Shown here piece after piece: positions 1 to 8,830 of a stretch of DNA of 64,000 bases. The translations under genes were made by a program, and so were the position numbers. Location of the stretch: contig NZ_AP019307.1 of assembly GCF_003945325.1 (NCBI RefSeq), forward strand, positions 310,001 to 374,000. The letters are read 5' to 3'. Every line of letters begins with the position of its first letter. Position 1 is the first letter of the stretch. The notes below the pieces were generated by a model that saw only the letters and a program-made list of their open reading frames with translations, was not told the DNA's origin and did not search any database. This DNA comes from Nocardioides baekrokdamisoli. Lineage in GTDB: Bacteria > Actinomycetota > Actinomycetes > Propionibacteriales > Nocardioidaceae.

Positions 1-412
1 GCGCGGCGAACAGACTGCCGCGTTGCTCACCGCCGCCTCGGCGGTGACGAAGGAACTCAAGGACAATTCCGGCAACCTCACTGTGCTCATGCAGCAGGCC
101 AACCTGGTGCTGACCGAGATCAACTCCCGTCAGGACGCGATCAAGCAGCTCCTGTCGCAGTCGGTCACGCTGGCCACCATGGTCAGCAGCCTGATCCAGA
201 ACTCCCGCGCGGACCTCAAGCCTGCTCTCACGTCGTTGGATGCGGTGATCCAGACCTTGAACAGCCAGTCCAAGCAGTTGCAGGCCGGGTTCGACCTGCT
301 GGCGCCATCGGTCCGCTATGTCGCCAACGCGGCCGGCAACGGTCCGTGGCTCGACCTGTGGGGCCAGGATCCGCTGCTGCCCGCCGATGACTCGACCGGA
401 GGCCTGCTGTGA
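1..412 (+). CDS. MCE family protein, C-terminal part (MceC-like)
   Basis: The reading frame is open from the left edge (codons start at base 2), so the gene begins outside the window and only about 136 C-terminal residues are present. The visible part is mostly helical, typical of the region after the MlaD/MCE domain, and ends with a 'GNGPWLDLW' segment like those in MceC proteins. Mce proteins form the periplasmic tunnel of a YrbE-linked ABC importer for lipids or sterols. The next gene starts inside this stop codon (GTGA overlap), so the two are translationally coupled. The MceC assignment rests mainly on gene order before MceD-, MceE- and MceF-like genes; the substrate cannot be read from sequence. 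Confidence 0.75.
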   Translation, partial: RGEQTAALLTAASAVTKELKDNSGNLTVLMQQANLVLTEINSRQDAIKQLLSQSVTLATMVSSLIQNSRADLKPALTSLDAVIQTLNSQSKQLQAGFDLLAPSVRYVANAAGNGPWLDLWGQDPLLPADDSTGGLL

Positions 413-1440
413 AGAAGATCGGTATCGCAGTAGTGGCACTGCTGCTGGTGATCGGCCTGGTCATCTGGAGTCCGTGGACCTCGAACAAGAAGCACATCAC
501 CGCTGTGTTCCAGGATGCCGCGGGGCTCTTCGTCGGCAACGACGTGGGTGTGCTCGGTGTCCCGGTCGGCAAGGTCACCTCCATCACGCCGAATGGCGCC
601 GATGTGAACGTGGTCATCGAGGTTCCGAACAGCGTCGACGTCCCGGCCAACTCCTTCGCCAAGATCGTGGCCCGCTCGGTTGCAACAGACCGGTACGTCG
701 AGATCCAGCCCTACATCAGTGGTGCCAAGATGCAGGACGGCGGCACGATCCCGGTCTCGAACACCGCCTCACCTGTCGACTTCGACGCAGTGCTCAAGTC
801 CCTCGACGTGCTGTCGACCGGACTCAGCAACTCGCCTGAAGCCAAGCAGGCAGTGCAGCGGCTCGTTGACTCCGCCTACACGGCACTCAACGGCAAAGGC
901 CCGCTGCTGAACCAGACGATCACCAGCCTCGGCGGGTCGACGAAGATCCTGGCGGACCAGCGCCAGAACATCGTCGACCTGATCACGTCGCTCGACGATG
1001 TCGTCAAGGTGGTCAACAAGAACCAGGGGACCGCGAACACCTTCATCAAGCAGGTGTCTCAGGCGAGTGTCCTTCTGGCGTCGCAGAAGCAGAGCTTCCA
1101 TGCTGCTCTGGTCGCGCTCAACACCGTGGTCGCGCAACTTGCCCAGTTCGATCACGACAACCGGGCCCTCATCACGTCGAACCTCACCGACGCGACAACC
1201 CTGATGAAGACGGTGCTCAGCCGTCAGAACGAGGTTTCAGAGATCCTGGAGACGTTCCCGGCCGCGTTGCGGAATCTGCATGACGCCGTGTCCGGCGGTC
1301 GTCTGCGTGTCCGGCTCGAGCCGACCACGCTGTTGCCGCTCGGGTCACTCCTTCAGAAGCTCTGCACGGGCGCGCTCGATCCTGTGTGCACGTTGATCGA
1401 CGGCACGTCCGGCCTGACGACCCTCTTCCCGGGACTCTAG
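409..1440 (+). CDS. mceD: MCE family protein (MceD-like)
   Basis: 343 aa. One N-terminal membrane segment (about residues 4-22) is followed by an MlaD/MCE domain (about 30-105, with 'GLFVGNDVGVLGVPVGKV') and a long helical region that would build the transport tunnel. A conserved-type C-terminus carries two cysteines. The GTG start overlaps the previous stop by 4 nt and the next gene starts 5 nt after its stop, so it lies inside the mce operon. Established role of the family: subunits of ATP-driven lipid/sterol importers in mycolic and non-mycolic actinobacteria. The ligand is unknown here. Confidence 0.85.
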   Translation: MKKIGIAVVALLLVIGLVIWSPWTSNKKHITAVFQDAAGLFVGNDVGVLGVPVGKVTSITPNGADVNVVIEVPNSVDVPANSFAKIVARSVATDRYVEIQPYISGAKMQDGGTIPVSNTASPVDFDAVLKSLDVLSTGLSNSPEAKQAVQRLVDSAYTALNGKGPLLNQTITSLGGSTKILADQRQNIVDLITSLDDVVKVVNKNQGTANTFIKQVSQASVLLASQKQSFHAALVALNTVVAQLAQFDHDNRALITSNLTDATTLMKTVLSRQNEVSEILETFPAALRNLHDAVSGGRLRVRLEPTTLLPLGSLLQKLCTGALDPVCTLIDGTSGLTTLFPGL

Positions 1441-1445
1441 GAGCG

Positions 1446-2585
1446 ATGATGCACATTCGACGTACGAGTGGCCTTCTCGCTCTGGCGATGCTCGGCCTGA
1501 CCGCCTGCGGTCCCACGTTGGGCAGCCTTCCCCTTCCGGGCAAGGGCGTCTCGGGCAACACGATCCACGTGACGATGGAGTTCGGCGACGCGCTGAACCT
1601 CGCGCAGGGCGCGCCGGTCAAGGTCAACGGGGTGGACGAGGGCAAGGTCCAGAAGATCTGGGTCGACAACTACCACGCAGTCGCTGACGTCGAGATCAAG
1701 ACGGACGCGAACCTTCGCAAGAACATGGTCGGGCGTCTGCGCTACACCACCCCGTTGGGCGAGTTGTACGTCGACATCACGAACCCGCCGACCGGGGAGA
1801 TTCTCAAGGGTGGGGAAACCATCCCGTTGGCGGCCACGACCACGGCACCCACGGTCGAGGACGCTCTGTCGTCGGCTGGTCTGCTGATCAATGGCGGTGG
1901 CCTCGGCGCGATCGAGAAGATCTCGACCGAGTTGAAGCACGCTTTTGTCGGCAAGGAGCCGGTGTGGCGTGACCTGCTGGTGCGGATCAACTCCACGGTC
2001 ACCCAGGCCAACGCCTCGACCAAGGACTTCGACGCGGCCCTGACCGCTCTCAACGGGGTTTCGGTGACGCTCGGGAAGAACCGCCAGGTCATCGACCGAG
2101 CCCTCAAGGAGATCGCCCCGGCGGCCGCCGTACTGAACTCGGAGGCGCCGAATCTCACTCAACTCCTGACGGCGGTCGAGAAGTTCGGCAGCCAGGCGAA
2201 CTCGACACTCCAGGCGAGCAAGACCGACCTGCTGACCACCTTGTCCGAGGTGCAACCGGTGCTGGCGGAGCTGGCAGCAAACAAGGGCAGCTGGGCCAAG
2301 AGCCTCGATGCACTCGTGCTGGCGGCGAACGCCGTCAAGCGGATCATTCCGGGCGACTACCTGAATCTGGGCGGCAGCCTCAATCTGACGACCGATCTCC
2401 TGAGCGGTCTCGGAGGTACCGGTGGAACGGGCGGGACCGGTGGCGGCGGAGGTACGGGGGGCGGCGGGGTGTCCGGCATCACAGGCACCGTTGGCGGCAT
2501 CATCAACAAGCTCATCAACGGAATCGTCGGGAAGCCGGGCCCACAGAAGTGCACCGGAATTCTCGTCGCGGGCATCTGCCTCTAA
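1446..2585 (+). CDS. mceE: MCE family lipoprotein (MceE/LprN-like)
   Basis: 379 aa. I chose the ATG at 1446 (a second ATG follows at 1449) because it gives a compact lipoprotein signal: basic 'HIRR', a hydrophobic core, then lipobox L-T-A-C with the lipidated cysteine at residue 21. An upstream in-frame start would bury the signal. The MCE domain lies at about residues 40-120 and a coiled helical part at 140-310. A Gly/Thr-rich low-complexity tail around 320-345 ('GGTGGTGGTGGGGG') precedes a short C-terminus with paired cysteines. MceE lipoproteins anchor the Mce tunnel to the membrane. The poly-glycine linker is unusual and may vary in length between strains. Confidence 0.85.
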   Translation: MMHIRRTSGLLALAMLGLTACGPTLGSLPLPGKGVSGNTIHVTMEFGDALNLAQGAPVKVNGVDEGKVQKIWVDNYHAVADVEIKTDANLRKNMVGRLRYTTPLGELYVDITNPPTGEILKGGETIPLAATTTAPTVEDALSSAGLLINGGGLGAIEKISTELKHAFVGKEPVWRDLLVRINSTVTQANASTKDFDAALTALNGVSVTLGKNRQVIDRALKEIAPAAAVLNSEAPNLTQLLTAVEKFGSQANSTLQASKTDLLTTLSEVQPVLAELAANKGSWAKSLDALVLAANAVKRIIPGDYLNLGGSLNLTTDLLSGLGGTGGTGGTGGGGGTGGGGVSGITGTVGGIINKLINGIVGKPGPQKCTGILVAGICL

Positions 2586-2597
2586 GGGGACGTGACC

Positions 2598-3755
2598 ATG
2601 TTGAAGAAGATCCTCACGGACAAGCTCTACCTCAGCCTCGTCGGCGTGATCGCCGTGTTCCTGGCGGCGGTCGCCTGGGTGTACTCAGGCGTCCTCGGCG
2701 TCCCGCTGTTCCGCAGCACACCGTCGGTGACCGTCAACCTTGCAGCAACCGGTGGGCTCTACGTCGGCTCGCCGGTGACCTTCCGGGGCGTGAAGGTCGG
2801 CAAGATCACCTCGATCAACCTGTCCGGCAAAGGCGTGGCGGCGCATTTCGACATCACTACCGGAACCAGCGTTCCCGGCCCGACAGCGGCCAACAACGTG
2901 GTCGGCAAGGACGGCACTCCGGTCCAGCCGTACGCCCGTGTACGCAGTCTGTCACCAGTCGGGGAGCAGTACCTCGACCTCGAGCCGCTGTGCACCCAGC
3001 CGGTGCAACCCGGCCAGACCTGTCCTCAGTCGGACTACGCGCAGCCTCTCAGGAACGGCGACACGATCAACGCCGCAGCGACCGACATCCCGGTCACCCT
3101 GGGTCACACGGTGGAGGGCCTGGACCAATTGCTCAAGCAGATCGATGAGAAGAAGTTGAAGGCGTTGCTGACCACCGCCGCGACCGGCTTCGGTGGCACT
3201 GGTGACGCACTCGGCAGCTCGTTCGACAACATGCACCTCCTGCTGGACGACCTCGCGAAGGTGCAACCGCAGACGATCGACCTGATCCACAACGTCAGCC
3301 CGACGCTGGACATCATCAACAACAACTCCGGCGACCTCCAGGCGCTCGCCAACAGCGCCAACGACTGGGCGACGTACCTGGACGCCAACAAGTCCGACCT
3401 GGTCACGCTGCTGCAGCAGACGCCGGCAAACCTGGCCACGCTCCAGGGCCTGGTCAACTCGTGGGCGCAGATCCTGCCGACGTTCTTCCCGACGGCGCTG
3501 CAGTTCGGCACGCTGACAACGCAGCACAACAACGCGATCCGGCAGTTGCTGGCGTCGTACGCGCCTGGTCTTGCCGCCGTCGAGAGCACCGTCTGGCAGG
3601 GTCGGTTGAACCTGTTGCTGATCGGAAGCCACGACATGCGCTGTGGCAACTACGGGACGACGCGACACACGCCGAAGACGACGGGTACGACGCTTCAACC
3701 CAACGCGCACTGCACCGCGGTCCCGCGCGGCGAGAGGGCCAAGGTCACGAACTGA
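2598..3755 (+). CDS. mceF: MCE family protein (MceF-like), last gene of the mce operon
   Basis: 385 aa. ATG 2598 is preferred to GTG 2592 because the AAGGGG element (2584-2589) then sits 8 nt upstream. There is one membrane segment (about residues 10-30), an MCE domain (about 38-125, 'GLYVGSPVTFRGVKVGKI') and a long helical tail. The C-terminus has several cysteines. It is probably the last subunit of the importer, since the next gene is convergent and ends only 9 nt away. No clear terminator fits between them. Confidence 0.85.
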   Translation: MLKKILTDKLYLSLVGVIAVFLAAVAWVYSGVLGVPLFRSTPSVTVNLAATGGLYVGSPVTFRGVKVGKITSINLSGKGVAAHFDITTGTSVPGPTAANNVVGKDGTPVQPYARVRSLSPVGEQYLDLEPLCTQPVQPGQTCPQSDYAQPLRNGDTINAAATDIPVTLGHTVEGLDQLLKQIDEKKLKALLTTAATGFGGTGDALGSSFDNMHLLLDDLAKVQPQTIDLIHNVSPTLDIINNNSGDLQALANSANDWATYLDANKSDLVTLLQQTPANLATLQGLVNSWAQILPTFFPTALQFGTLTTQHNNAIRQLLASYAPGLAAVESTVWQGRLNLLLIGSHDMRCGNYGTTRHTPKTTGTTLQPNAHCTAVPRGERAKVTN

Positions 3756-3764
3756 CGGCGGCTC

Positions 3765-5006
3765 TCAGAGCAGCGGTCGCAGGGGGCGCAGGATCAGCTC
3801 GGTGAACTTGCGGTGCACGTCGCGCGCCTGCCACTCGGCTTCAGTGAGTTCGAGCGAGTTGGTGAGGTCGAGCCGGAACGTGTCCTCGAGTTGTTGTGCG
3901 AGGCCGGGGTCGACGACCTCCATGTTGACCTCGTAGTTGCCCGACAGGCTCAGCCGGTCGATGTTTGCAGTGCCGACCGTCGACCATTCGCCGTCGACGG
4001 TCGCGCACTTGGCGTGGATCATCGCGTCACGGAAGCGGAAGACGCGTACGCCGCCGTCGAGGAGCTGCTGGAAGTAGCCGCGGGCGATCCAGTCGGCCAC
4101 GATGTGGTTCGACTTCAGCGGGAGCAGGATGCGTACGTCGACCCCGCGAAGGGCAGCATCGTTGAGTGCGTCGACAAAGTCCTGGTCCGGCATGAAGTAC
4201 GCGGTCGTCAGCCAGACGTTCCGGCTCGCCCGGTTGATGGCATCCAGATACATCGCCCGGATCGGGAACAGCCAGAGCCGCGGGACGTTCTTCTGGACGC
4301 GTACGTGCGGGTCCCAACTGGTCTGGCCGTTGTCGTGGATCAGCGGACGTTCGCGGCGACCGAACCGCCTGCGGTGGTGCAGGTTCCAGAAGTCGACGAA
4401 CGTGCGACGTAGCTCACGGGCCGCCATGCCGGTGACCTGCAGGTGCGTGTCGCGCCATTCGGTGGCGTACGTGGTGCCGATGTTGTATCCGCCGACGAAC
4501 CCGACCTCGTCGTCGACCACCATGATCTTGCGGTGGTCCCGGCCGTACCGGCTCATCCGCAGGAAGCCGAGGCCCGTCGGAATGGTCGGGTAGCGCAGCA
4601 CGTGGATGGCCGCGGGAAAGCGTTTGAACCGTGGCGGCACGACCATGTTCGCGAAGGAGTCGTAGATCGCGTACACCTCGACGCCGCGGGCTGCGGCTGC
4701 AACGAGCGCGTCCTTGAAGCGCCTGCCGATCGCGTCGCCCTTCCAGATGTAGGTCTCGAAGAGGATCTCGTGCTCAGCGGTGTCGATCGCCGCGATCATC
4801 TCGTCGTACAGGTCACTCCCGTACGTGTGGAGCGTGAACGACCCGTCTCCGAGTGGTGTGGTCGTCGGTCGCTGGTGCGGGAAGGGGAGGGTACGCCGTC
4901 CCTGCCGGCGGTACATGTCGACGAGCGTCATCCCGATCGCCAGGACGAACGGCACAGCCAGGGTGGACACGAGCACACGACGCAGGTGACGCAGCAGCCT
5001 CAGCAC
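3765..5006 (-). CDS. phospholipase D-family phosphatidyltransferase (cardiolipin synthase-like)
   Basis: 413 aa from GTG 5006. It has an N-terminal membrane anchor (about residues 11-28) and two PLD domains, each with a complete HKD motif: HRKIMVVD at 158-165 and HAKCATVD at 331-338. Each is followed by the usual glycine-rich strand ('GFVGGYN', 'STVGTANID'). Two-HKD membrane-anchored enzymes of this size usually make cardiolipin from two phosphatidylglycerols; a lipid hydrolase is the alternative. The start is moderately certain: TTG 5018 is also in frame, and the frame stays open much further upstream but only as antisense to uvrB. It is divergent from uvrB, with about 72 nt between starts. 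Confidence 0.85.
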   Translation of the reverse strand: MLRLLRHLRRVLVSTLAVPFVLAIGMTLVDMYRRQGRRTLPFPHQRPTTTPLGDGSFTLHTYGSDLYDEMIAAIDTAEHEILFETYIWKGDAIGRRFKDALVAAAARGVEVYAIYDSFANMVVPPRFKRFPAAIHVLRYPTIPTGLGFLRMSRYGRDHRKIMVVDDEVGFVGGYNIGTTYATEWRDTHLQVTGMAARELRRTFVDFWNLHHRRRFGRRERPLIHDNGQTSWDPHVRVQKNVPRLWLFPIRAMYLDAINRASRNVWLTTAYFMPDQDFVDALNDAALRGVDVRILLPLKSNHIVADWIARGYFQQLLDGGVRVFRFRDAMIHAKCATVDGEWSTVGTANIDRLSLSGNYEVNMEVVDPGLAQQLEDTFRLDLTNSLELTEAEWQARDVHRKFTELILRPLRPLL

Positions 5007-5065
5007 GGTCGCCAATCTATCGGCTGGCCCACGGCAGCGACCGCGTTTCTGTCGGTGGTGGGTCG

Positions 5066-5071
5066 TACGCT
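5066..5071 (+). promoter_or_regulatory. -10 element of uvrB (leaderless type)
   Basis: TACGCT ends 7 nt before the uvrB ATG at 5079 and no Shine-Dalgarno sequence lies between them. A TANNNT box at this distance puts the transcription start at or next to the A of the ATG, as in actinobacterial leaderless mRNAs. Confidence 0.5.
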
Positions 5072-5078
5072 CTGAGCC

Positions 5079-7217
5079 ATGCGACCAGTCACTGATCTCG
5101 AGCGCCGCGTCGCCCCCTTCGAGGTGATCTCGGACTACGAGCCCGGGGGCGACCAGCCGGCGGCGATCGCGGAGATCACCCAGCGCCTGCAGGCGGGGGA
5201 GAAGGACATCGTCCTGCTCGGCGCAACCGGTACGGGCAAGACCGCGACCGTCGCGTGGGTCGCGGAGCAGGTGCAGCGCCCGGTGCTGGTGCTCCAGCCG
5301 AACAAGACCCTCGCCGCCCAGTTCGCCAACGAGCTCCGGCAGCTGATGCCCAACAATGCGGTGGAGTACTTCGTCAGCTATTACGACTACTACCAACCCG
5401 AGGCGTACGTCCCTCAGACGGACACCTACATCGAGAAGGACTCCTCGATCAACGAGGAGGTCGAGCGGCTGCGTCACAGCGCGACGAACTCGCTGCTGAC
5501 CCGACGCGACGTGATCGTGGTGTCGACGGTGTCCTGCATCTACGGTCTCGGCACGCCCCAGGAATACATCGACATGATGCTGCGGCTGCGGGTCGGCGAG
5601 CAGCATGACCGGGACACGATCCTGCGACGCCTCGTCGACATCCAGTACACGCGCAACGACATGGCCTTCACCCGGGGCACGTTCCGCGTGCGCGGCGACA
5701 CCCTCGAAATCTTCCCGGTGTATGAGGAGCACGCCGTCCGGGTCGAGTTCTTCGGTGATGAGATCGAGCGACTGATGTCGTTGCACGCCGTGACCGGCGA
5801 GGTGCTGACCGAGGACCAGGAGCTGTACGTGTTCCCTGCGACGCACTACGTGGCCGGTCATGAGCGGATGGAACGCGCGATCGGCGGGATCGAGTCGGAG
5901 CTCACCGCGCGCCTTGCCCAGTTCGAGACGGAGGGCAAGCTCCTCGAGGCGCAGCGACTTCGGATGCGCACCACGTACGACATCGAGATGATGCGTCAGG
6001 TGGGCAGTTGCTCGGGGATCGAGAACTATTCGATGCACATCGACGGCCGCTCGCGCGGCACGGCTCCCAACTGCCTTCTGGACTACTTCCCCGAGGACTT
6101 CGTCGTCGTGGTCGACGAGTCGCACGTGGCGATCCCGCAGATCGGCGGCATGTACGAGGGCGACATGTCTCGCAAGCGCAACCTCGTGGATCACGGATTC
6201 CGTCTGCCAAGCGCGATGGACAACCGCCCGCTCAAGTTTGAGGAGTACCTGGAGCGCATCGGACAGACGATCTACCTCTCGGCGACGCCCGGCAACTACG
6301 AGTTGGACAAGGCCGGCGGCGACCGGCCGCCGTACGTGGTGCAGCAGATCATCCGTCCGACAGGTCTGATCGATCCCGAGGTGATCGTGAAGCCCACCAA
6401 GGGCCAGATCGACGATCTGATCCACGAGATCCGTACCCGCACGGTGAAGAGCGAGCGCATCCTCGTCACCACACTGACCAAGAAGATGTCCGAGGACCTC
6501 ACTGACTATCTGCTCGAGGCCGGGATCCGTACGCGGTATCTGCACTCCGAGGTCGACACCCTCAAACGGATCGAGTTGCTGCGCGACCTGCGACTGGGTG
6601 AGTACGACGTACTGGTCGGGATCAACCTTCTGCGGGAGGGGCTCGACCTGCCCGAGGTCTCGCTCGTCGCGATCCTGGACGCCGACAAGGAGGGCTTCCT
6701 CCGGTCGGACAAGTCGCTGATCCAGACGATCGGACGCGCCGCCCGCAACGTCTCTGGCCAGGTGCACATGTACGCCGACCGGATCACGCCGTCGATGGCT
6801 GCGGCGATCGACGAGACGAATCGTCGTCGCCAGATCCAGGTGGCGTACAACACCGAGCGTGGCATCGACCCGCAGCCGCTGCGCAAGAAGATCGCCGACA
6901 TCACCGAGATGCTGGCGCGCGAGGATGAGAACACCCAGGAGCTGCTCGACACCTGGGCCGGGACTGAGGCGAAGCGCCGGGGCGGGAGCAGCGCCCGGAT
7001 CCGTCAGACCGTGCCGGTTCTCGGTGATGCCACCCAGTTCGCGGCACGTGATGCGGTCGGTATGCCGAGTGCCGAGTTGGCGGGCCTGATCCAGGACCTG
7101 ACGGACCAGATGAAGGCCTCTGCTGCCGAGCTTCAGTTCGAGGTCGCTGCCCGTCTACGAGACGAGATCCAGGACCTCAAGAAGGAACTGCGACAGATGA
7201 TGGAAGCAACGAAGTGA
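5079..7217 (+). CDS. uvrB: excinuclease ABC subunit UvrB
   Basis: 712 aa, full family length. It is the DNA-damage-verifying helicase-like subunit of nucleotide excision repair: loaded by UvrA, it then recruits UvrC. Visible landmarks are Walker A GATGTGKT (residues 48-55), the beta-hairpin that threads between the strands ('[14 protein letters not shown]', about 99-112), the DEAD-like 'VDESH', the helicase motif 'QTIGRAARN' and a C-terminal UVR domain (about 670-705). ATG 5079 is probably leaderless. The last codons and the stop lie inside the first unit of a downstream 80-bp repeat array, so the extreme C-terminus ('EATK') is encoded by repeat sequence. Confidence 0.98.
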   Translation: MRPVTDLERRVAPFEVISDYEPGGDQPAAIAEITQRLQAGEKDIVLLGATGTGKTATVAWVAEQVQRPVLVLQPNKTLAAQFANELRQLMPNNAVEYFVSYYDYYQPEAYVPQTDTYIEKDSSINEEVERLRHSATNSLLTRRDVIVVSTVSCIYGLGTPQEYIDMMLRLRVGEQHDRDTILRRLVDIQYTRNDMAFTRGTFRVRGDTLEIFPVYEEHAVRVEFFGDEIERLMSLHAVTGEVLTEDQELYVFPATHYVAGHERMERAIGGIESELTARLAQFETEGKLLEAQRLRMRTTYDIEMMRQVGSCSGIENYSMHIDGRSRGTAPNCLLDYFPEDFVVVVDESHVAIPQIGGMYEGDMSRKRNLVDHGFRLPSAMDNRPLKFEEYLERIGQTIYLSATPGNYELDKAGGDRPPYVVQQIIRPTGLIDPEVIVKPTKGQIDDLIHEIRTRTVKSERILVTTLTKKMSEDLTDYLLEAGIRTRYLHSEVDTLKRIELLRDLRLGEYDVLVGINLLREGLDLPEVSLVAILDADKEGFLRSDKSLIQTIGRAARNVSGQVHMYADRITPSMAAAIDETNRRRQIQVAYNTERGIDPQPLRKKIADITEMLAREDENTQELLDTWAGTEAKRRGGSSARIRQTVPVLGDATQFAARDAVGMPSAELAGLIQDLTDQMKASAAELQFEVAARLRDEIQDLKKELRQMMEATK

Positions 7218-7437
7218 GGAGCGAGCACCGGGCGCCGAAGGCGCACGAGTGCTCGCGACGAACGAGGAGCAGTGGCGCGCAGCGCCACTCGGCAACGAAG
7301 TGAGGTCCCGGGCGCCGAAGGCGCACGAGTGCTCGCGACGAACGAGGAGCAGTGGCGCGAAGCGCCGGCCGGCGACGAAGTGAGGTCCGACGAACGAGGA
7401 GCAGTGGCGCGCAGCGCCACTCGGCAACGAAGTGAGG
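7208..7437. repeat. 80-bp hairpin-containing tandem repeat, 2.6 units
   Basis: An 80-bp period is visible: GGCGCCGAAG recurs at 7231 and 7311, and GACGAACGAGGAGC at 7257, 7337 and 7389. The third copy is only 52 bp on because a 28-bp internal block is missing from it. Each unit ends in AACGAAGTGAGG. Two hairpins recur: GTGGCGC-GCA-GCGCCAC (perfect in copies 1 and 3, degenerate in copy 2) and a nested stem where GCGAGCAC pairs with GTGCTCGC around GCGCC-GAA-GGCGC. Copy 2 has lost the outer left arm. The array fills the gap between uvrB and the MFS gene. It is not a CRISPR array and codes for nothing convincing. Confidence 0.85.
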
Positions 7438-7452
7438 CCGCGCCGACACCGA

Positions 7453-7458
7453 TAGCCT
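7453..7458 (+). promoter_or_regulatory. -10 element of the MFS gene (leaderless type)
   Basis: TAGCCT ends 6 nt before GTG 7465, with no ribosome binding site between. It lies just beyond the repeat array, so the array probably forms the region upstream of this promoter. Confidence 0.45.
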
Positions 7459-7464
7459 CAGACT

Positions 7465-8745
7465 GTGCTCCGCCTGACTCCCTTCACCGCATGGATGATC
7501 GGCGTTGCGGCGTACCTGTTCGCCGGCTTCAATCGCTCCAGCCTCGGCGTGGCGGGACTCCTCGCAGTTGATCGATTCCACATCTCGGCGGCCGAACTCT
7601 CTGTCTTCACCATGGTCCAGCTCCTGGTGTACGCGTGCGGCCAGGTACCGGCAGGACTGCTGGTTGATCGCTTCGGGCCGAGGGCCGTCCTCACCTGCGG
7701 TGCCGTCCTGATGACTGCGGCGCAAGCAGGCTTCGCGCTTGCCACCACCTATCCCGAGGGCATTGCAGCGCGGATCGTCCTCGGCGCGGGCGACGCGATG
7801 ACGTTCATCTCGGTCGTGCGGCTGATTGCTCTTTGGATGAACCCGCGCGGTGTCGCGCTCTACACCCAGCTCACCGGCGCCGTCGGCCAGATCGGTGGGA
7901 TCGCTGCAGCCATCCCGCTGTCCATGGTGCTCCAGGCCAAGGGATGGACCACCTCGTACCTGCTGGCGGCGGCACTCGGCCCCCTCGTCATTGCCGCATT
8001 GCTGCTCGTTCTGCGAGATGCGCCGGAGGCCAGGACAGTGCGAGGCACTCCGTTGGGTGTTCATGAGGTGTCGCAGAACATCCGGGTCGCGTGGCGTCAG
8101 CCCGGCACGAGGCTCGGCTTCTGGGTGCATTTCACGCTGCCTTTCAGTGCCACCGCCCTAGGCCTTCTGTGGGGGTTCCCGTTCCTGGTCAAGGGGGAGG
8201 GGCTGTCCCACTCGACAGCGGCCGCACTGTTGTCGCTGCTGACCTTCGCCGCGGCTGTCTGCGGACCGCTCCTCGGCTGGTTCGTCGGCCGGCATCCGTG
8301 GCACCGGTCAACCATGGCCCTGGTCCTGATCGCGGCGATGGCGGTCATCTGGGCCGCAGTGCTCTTATGGCACGGCACCACCCCGATCCCGCTCCTGGTG
8401 GTGCTGATGCTGGTCTGTGGCGTCGGGGGGCCCGCGTCGCTGATCGGCATCGACATGTCGCGTACGTCCAACGCCGCGCAGCGCCAGGGCAGCGCGTCGG
8501 GTCTGGTCAACACCGCCGGATTCTTCGCCTCACTCATCGCCGTGGTCGGCATCGGCTTGGTGCTGGACCTGCAGGGGAGTGGCACCGACTACCCGCTGGG
8601 TGCGTTCAGGCCGGCACTTGCGTTCCAGTACGCCCTGTGGTTCACCGGCGTGATCCAGATTGTTCGCTACCGCCTACTTCTGCGTAACCTAGTCTCGCGA
8701 GAACAGGTTCTAGGCGGGGATACATCTGTCGATCTCGTTCGTTGA
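7465..8745 (+). CDS. major facilitator superfamily transporter
   Basis: 426 aa with about twelve hydrophobic segments in two six-helix halves and a basic cytoplasmic loop near residues 185-215. The motif-A-like loop 'GLLVDRFGPRAV' between TM2 and TM3 marks the MFS fold. The N-terminal half resembles nitrate/nitrite and organic-anion MFS carriers in general shape, but no substrate-specific signature is visible. GTG 7465 is the only reasonable start and has a TANNNT box 6 nt upstream. The gene stands alone between a repeat array and the glycosyltransferase locus; a transport link to that locus is possible but unproven. Confidence 0.8.
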   Translation: MLRLTPFTAWMIGVAAYLFAGFNRSSLGVAGLLAVDRFHISAAELSVFTMVQLLVYACGQVPAGLLVDRFGPRAVLTCGAVLMTAAQAGFALATTYPEGIAARIVLGAGDAMTFISVVRLIALWMNPRGVALYTQLTGAVGQIGGIAAAIPLSMVLQAKGWTTSYLLAAALGPLVIAALLLVLRDAPEARTVRGTPLGVHEVSQNIRVAWRQPGTRLGFWVHFTLPFSATALGLLWGFPFLVKGEGLSHSTAAALLSLLTFAAAVCGPLLGWFVGRHPWHRSTMALVLIAAMAVIWAAVLLWHGTTPIPLLVVLMLVCGVGGPASLIGIDMSRTSNAAQRQGSASGLVNTAGFFASLIAVVGIGLVLDLQGSGTDYPLGAFRPALAFQYALWFTGVIQIVRYRLLLRNLVSREQVLGGDTSVDLVR

Positions 8746-8787
8746 TCAGGCTGAGCCGGACGAATGAGTGTTACGCGTTGTACCGGT

Positions 8788-8793
8788 TAGGCT
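8788..8793 (+). promoter_or_regulatory. candidate -10 element for the glycosyltransferase operon
   Basis: TAGGCT preceded by a T lies about 37 nt before GTG 8831. This would give a short leader containing the AAGGGGG ribosome binding site at 8819-8825. No convincing -35 hexamer is seen. Confidence 0.35.
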
Positions 8794-8830
8794 GTCTCGT
8801 CCATCGCACGGTCCGGCAAGGGGGTCAAGA

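Noticed and set aside
5007..6767. Long minus-strand open frame continuing upstream from the phospholipase D-type gene
   Set aside because: It is antisense to uvrB, has Arg/Asp/His-skewed composition without domains, and the phospholipase has a natural GTG start with a membrane anchor at 5006.
7208..7437. Possible CRISPR array
   Set aside because: Units are 80 bp with no unique spacers, and the copies differ by a block deletion. No cas genes are present.
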